Below are positions 60,601 through 64,000 of a stretch of 64,000 nt of DNA, one piece after another. Every line of letters begins with the position of its first letter. Position 1 is the first letter of the stretch. The notes beneath the pieces were generated by a model. That model worked only from the letters and a program-made list of their open reading frames with translations. It had not been told where the DNA came from and did no database searches. The stretch spans positions 216,142 to 280,141 of the forward strand of contig NMRA01000372.1 in assembly GCA_002633005.1 (NCBI GenBank), written 5' to 3'. The position numbers and the translations under genes are program-made. Source of the DNA: Phoronis australis (taxonomy: Eukaryota > Phoronida > Phoronidae).

Positions 60601-63070
60601 CCCTAACTCAAAATCCTGGATCCGCCTCTGCATAAGCAAGCAAACACCAAACAATTACATCTGACTGTTGGTTAAAATATACATTTTTAATAATCTGCAA
60701 TAACGAAAACCAAAAGTGTTATATTTTGCCTATGTGGTGAAGGAAAAAATCGCATTGTATTACAACGCAGATAATTCTCAGAGCAGTGTGATATTGTTCA
60801 ACTTCTACTTCCATGTCCAGTTGTATGTCTGGGTGGCTGCGTCCCGAAAATGCAAGTCAATCGCGAAACACTCACGGCGAGATTTTTTACGCTTATGAAG
60901 GAAACAATGAATTCTTCCCCATGATTTTACATTTCTTGTCTATTCAATAAATCACTTCAACAATGTTTGCCGTTTTGCTCAATGTCGGCTACACTTAAAT
61001 GTCCAGAGCGCATGTGCGCACCCAGCCTAAAATATAGGGGTGCTCGATTTTTTTGTTATGCTGACGTTTTACGGAAAGATATCAACGAGGACAAAAACGG
61101 GGCCACTAGGTTCAGGCCCACGAGTTGTGTATCTGCGCCGACTTCCCGTGGATTTTGTGGACTTTTGTCTCGTTTACTCGGACATTTTGTTTCACTGAAG
61201 CGGACCTTTTTGGCCAATTCGCCTAATTGGGGGCTCGTTTGAGCCTCTCAAGCCCCCTCTGGGTGCGCCCATGGAGCGTAACCCTAAAGCAGGCGCCTCA
61301 AACTCTCTTGATGTTGTGTTGTTGATACTTTCTTGCAACTGCCTTGCGTCTGCGGAACTCACCTCAAGTCGAGTTTGGGTTGGCTTTTTTCAGACTACAC
61401 TGTATAACCACTTTGACATTTTGTTTCAGAAGAGGAAAGCACGAGACGTCGAGGATGTTTACAACTTGAACCTGGCATCCAAGCACGTGGTCAAGAGAAA
61501 GAATAGAAGGGACACTGAGTTGGAATTAGCACGAGTGAAGCGTCAGCGTCTCGACGAAACCAACGTTGAGTTAGAACGAGTGAAACGACATCGCCGAAAT
61601 GCAGATGATGTCGACGAAAACTCGGCATTAGAGCGTGTCAAACGAAACAGACGTGAGACTGACGTCTCTGGAGTAGAACTGCAACGTGTAAAACGCGGTC
61701 GTAGAGACGTGGAACTATCGCGGGAGAAACGCCACCGACGTGATTCAGACTCAGCTCTGGAACGCGTTAAACGTGGAAAGCGAAACGTCGTAGCAGCTGG
61801 TGAGGTTGAACTTAATCGTGCTAAACGACATCGTAGAAACTCTAACCACAGGCACCACAAACGACGATCCTCTTCACGGCGAGACAGANGATTCTTTACG
61901 CTTATCAAGGAAACAACGAATTCTTCCCCATGATTTTACATTTCTTGTCTATTCAATAAATCACTTCAACAATGTTTACCGTTTTGCTCAATGTCGGCTA
62001 TACTTAAATGTCCAGAGCGCATGTGCGCACCCAGCCTAAAATATAGGGGGCTCGATTTTTTTTGTTATGCTGACGTTTTACGGAAAGATATCAACGAGGA
62101 CAAGAAAACGGGGCCACTAGGTTCAGGCCCACGAGTTGTGTATCTGCGCCGACTTCCCGTGGATTTTGTGGACTTTTGTCTCGTTTACTCGGACATTTTG
62201 TTTCACTGAAGCGGACCTTTTTGGCCAATTCGCCAAATTGGCGGCTCGTTTGAGCCTCTCAAGCCCACTCTGGGTGCGCCCATGGAGCGTAACCCTAAAG
62301 CAGGCGCCTCAAACTCGCTTGATGTTGTGTTGTTGATACTTTCTTGCAACTGCCTTGCGTCTGCGGAACTCACCTCGCGTTTTTATCCAGTCATTCGTGC
62401 CTCGTGATTGCAATAAACCGCAGCACAAATTCCCGATAAAAAAATGAGAAATCATTAAAGTCGAATTTGGGTTGGCTTTTTTCAGACTACACTGTATAAC
62501 CACTTTGACATTTTGTTTCAGAAGAGGAAAGCACGAGACGTCGAGGATGTTTACAACTTGAACCTGGCATCCAAGCACGTGGTCAAGAGAAAGAATAGAA
62601 GGGACACTGAGTTGGAATTAGCACGAGTGAAGCGTCAGCGTCTCGACGAAACCAACGTTGAGTTAGAACGAGTGAAACGACATCGCCGAAATGCAGATGA
62701 TGTCGACGAAAACTCGGCATTAGAGCGTGTCAAACGAAACAGACGTGAGACTGACGTCTCTGGAGTAGAACTGCAACGTGTAAAACGCGGTCGTAGAGAC
62801 GTGGAACTATCGCGGGAGAAACGCCACCGACGTGATTCAGACTCAGCTCTGGAACGCGTTAAACGTGGAAAGCGAAACGTCGTAGCAGCTGGTGAGGTTG
62901 AACTTAATCGTGCTAAACGACATCGTAGAAACTCTAACCACAGGCACCACAAACGACGATCCTCTTCACGGCGAGACAGAATCGTGAAACTGAAAAAACG
63001 GATCGCGAAACTTCGGCACGCGCGTCATGCGAATAAAAGGAAACGCAATTTTTCTCACCATAAGCCCTAG
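57613..63070 (+). CDS. Secreted polybasic precursor with seven furin-type sites
   Basis: Exon 1 (57613-57690) encodes a 26-residue start with a hydrophobic core (residues 4-17) and a likely signal-peptidase site after G-I-S-A (residue 22), followed by donor GCA|GTGAGT in phase 0. Exon 2 (62522-63070) follows acceptor TTTTGTTTCAG in the same phase, giving a 208-residue precursor. R-x-K-R sites end at residues 64, 79, 98, 115, 127, 141 and 159, six of the seven followed by an H/N/G/Q-(R/K)-R doublet. Between them are 8-14-residue spacers rich in D/E that end E-L-x-R or A-L-E-R. The mature part has no cysteine. Residues 166-208 are strongly cationic, with a heptad-like R-I-V-K-L-K-K-R-I-A-K-L. 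It is likely a secretory proprotein (peptide or antimicrobial precursor). No family was recognised. Confidence 0.7.
58055..58375. mobile_element. Foldback element in intron 1
   Basis: GACTCAAATCTACTGCGTAT at the left pairs with ATACGCAGTAGATAGTTGAG at the right. There is no coding sequence. Confidence 0.6.
58895..59105. mobile_element. Foldback MITE with a perfect central palindrome
   Basis: The outer arms (ACGAGCATCGCATGTCACGC and its imperfect complement) enclose a perfect 14-bp palindrome, CATGAATCATACAC / GTGTATGATTCATG, around one A at 59047. Confidence 0.75.
59539..59585. repeat. (AC)n microsatellite with CG interruptions
   Basis: ACACACACGCACGCACGCAC followed by further CA units. It produces the spurious V-C-V-R-A-C frame on the minus strand. 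Confidence 0.9.
60475..60626 (+). mobile_element. GGCGGAT foldback element, copy 9
   Basis: GGCGGATTTAGTGGGGGGCC ... AAAATCCTGGATCCGCC, inside the intron of the precursor gene. Confidence 0.8.
60881..61888 (+). repeat. Tandem unit 1 (intron end plus exon 2 copy)
   Basis: Matches 61890-62980. The coding part, 61430-61888, appears identical to 62522-62980 by reading. The intronic part differs at scattered bases, and unit 2 has an extra ~83 bases (about 62377-62459). It ends at the n at 61889. Confidence 0.85.
61430..61888 (+). pseudogene. Truncated copy of precursor exon 2
   Basis: Same acceptor and the same 153 codons as 62522-62980, then cut off by the n at 61889, so the cationic tail and stop codon are missing. 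Upstream in the same frame an ATG at 61271 gives an open run with its own hydrophobic, signal-like stretch (V-V-L-L-I-L-S-C). This exists only in this copy, because unit 2 is interrupted by the 83-base insertion. Confidence 0.7.
61889..61889. other. Single-n assembly joint
   Basis: Joins the two tandem units; it falls inside the coding exon. Confidence 0.8.
62522..63070 (+). CDS. Complete exon 2 of the polybasic precursor
   Basis: 182 codons from K-R-K-A-R-D-V-E-D to S-H-H-K-P and TAG. The acceptor is TTTTGTTTCAG. The many charged minus-strand frames here are shadows of this exon. Confidence 0.75.
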   Translation, partial: KRKARDVEDVYNLNLASKHVVKRKNRRDTELELARVKRQRLDETNVELERVKRHRRNADDVDENSALERVKRNRRETDVSGVELQRVKRGRRDVELSREKRHRRDSDSALERVKRGKRNVVAAGEVELNRAKRHRRNSNHRHHKRRSSSRRDRIVKLKKRIAKLRHARHANKRKRNFSHHKP

Positions 63071-63287
63071 TGGCATATATTTCAGTAAGCGTGGTACTAG
63101 TAGTAAGGATTTGATCCTGCAAACGAAGATTGCGATATACGTTTTGCTGTGACAGTACCTTCGAAAACATTCTGTCTGATCTCTGTGGTAGAATGACAAA
63201 TGAAAAGCGTGTTCAAGAAATTGTGTGGGCCTGGGTATCTACATACATGTATATGGAATTTCGTGTTACAACTTGACGATTTTTTGT

Positions 63288-63293
63288 AATAAA
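63288..63293 (+). terminator. Poly(A) signal AATAAA
   Basis: AATAAA 218 bases after the stop codon of the precursor gene, a plausible end of its 3' UTR. Confidence 0.5.
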
Positions 63294-63384
63294 TGCTTCA
63301 CGTGATTTCTTTTTTAGTTTCTGAATTACATGTATCATACGAGGTGACACAAATCGTTACTCACGTCGTTTTGTTTATGAAAAG

Positions 63385-63745
63385 GATACCAAACCCGTGT
63401 TTGGCCTATGGACAGATACTTAAAACGACTTCCCCATCCAGTTATCTGGAACAAAATAATGTGCTGTTACCCTTTACAACCCTCATAAGATTGGAGGAAA
63501 ATTTAAATATATGTACTCCTTCAAAGCTGCTAAACGCGCAAGCGTGACCTACGCTTTACTAGCGAATTACATTTACATGACAACTGTGGGAAAAGACCAC
63601 CAAACAAGGACCATGATGCCAGTTCGTGAGTGGGGTGCATGAGTTTTTAGTTGATTCCTGCTTTTATCTTTCACGAATGACGCCAATGATTCATTAGCAG
63701 GTGACAGAACGAGGATTGGTTGAAAACATCAAAACATTGTTTTAG
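63385..63745 (-). repeat. Repeat family B, copy 4
   Basis: ACAACTGTGGGAAAAGACCA and AATGACGCCAATGATTCATT match the other copies. Confidence 0.65.
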
Positions 63746-64000
63746 TAGTATTCTTTTAAATACACATTCTGTAGCTACTTCCAGTTTATGATTTCTACTA
63801 AATTATAAAAATAATATTGTTGGTTACTGTTTAATTGCCTTTTAAAAATTTACTGTGTATAATTTAAGCACAATATTGTGGGTTCGACAACAATTGTCCA
63901 TTCGTTATAGCGCGTGTTGGTGATTTAGGAAGATTTTTCTTAATCGAGTCCCTGGATGCTGCTTGGAATATTTGTGCAACCATGATCTTTCACCTATAAC

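Noticed and set aside
61543-61908. Arginine/serine-rich minus-strand frames in the precursor exon
   Set aside because: Shadow of the repetitive plus-strand coding exon; there is no start context and no splice signals.

Overview
This is a eukaryotic nuclear window. Coding sequence is split into short exons with GT-AG introns, there is no operon-like layout, and most of the DNA is transposon debris and foldback repeats. Exon similarity (a nicolin-1 gene), THAP and non-LTR retrotransposon relics, and very frequent TACATGTA-type palindromes suggest a marine invertebrate animal, perhaps a deuterostome such as a hemichordate, lancelet or echinoderm. The species cannot be fixed from sequence alone. 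Most long open frames here are chance frames or repeat shadows. The genes were found by pairing splice sites with codon phase.

Layout. Positions 1-7.55 kb: a minus-strand NICN1 (nicolin 1) gene with five phase-compatible exons, a possible sixth at the window edge, and an ETS/YY1-type promoter. 7.6-21 kb: mostly non-coding, with small foldback repeats, a decayed DNA transposon with terminal inverted repeats at 16.17-17.49 kb, and a minisatellite near 10 kb. 21.0-21.1 kb: an assembly gap. 22.1-22.9 kb: a repeat carrying a THAP zinc-finger exon relic. 23.4-31.8 kb: a non-LTR retrotransposon (endonuclease, reverse transcriptase, terminal zinc knuckle), with a misjoined allelic copy marked by one 'n'. 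34.6-35.5 kb: a second retrotransposon tail and a THAP exon cut off by another 'n'. 37.6-43.3 kb: repeats and a third retrotransposon fragment. 44.32-44.97 kb: the last two exons of an unrecognised membrane protein. 45.9-51.1 kb: a TTAA-flanked MITE, a candidate promoter and first exon, an inverted 1.1 kb repeat and a perfect hairpin. 51.7-57.3 kb: mostly non-coding.

57.6-63.3 kb holds the most interesting gene. A signal-peptide exon joins in phase to a large terminal exon encoding a cysteine-free, highly charged precursor. It has seven R-x-K-R furin-type sites in regularly spaced acidic/basic repeats and a strongly cationic C-terminal tail. The terminal exon occurs twice in tandem. The two copies are identical in coding sequence but differ in the intron, with one 'n' at the joint, so they are probably two alleles placed side by side by the assembler.

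The genes appear to be independent units, with no sign that they act in one pathway. Three single-'n' joints (27503, 35520, 61889), two of them flanked by duplicated sequence, point to a highly heterozygous diploid source.
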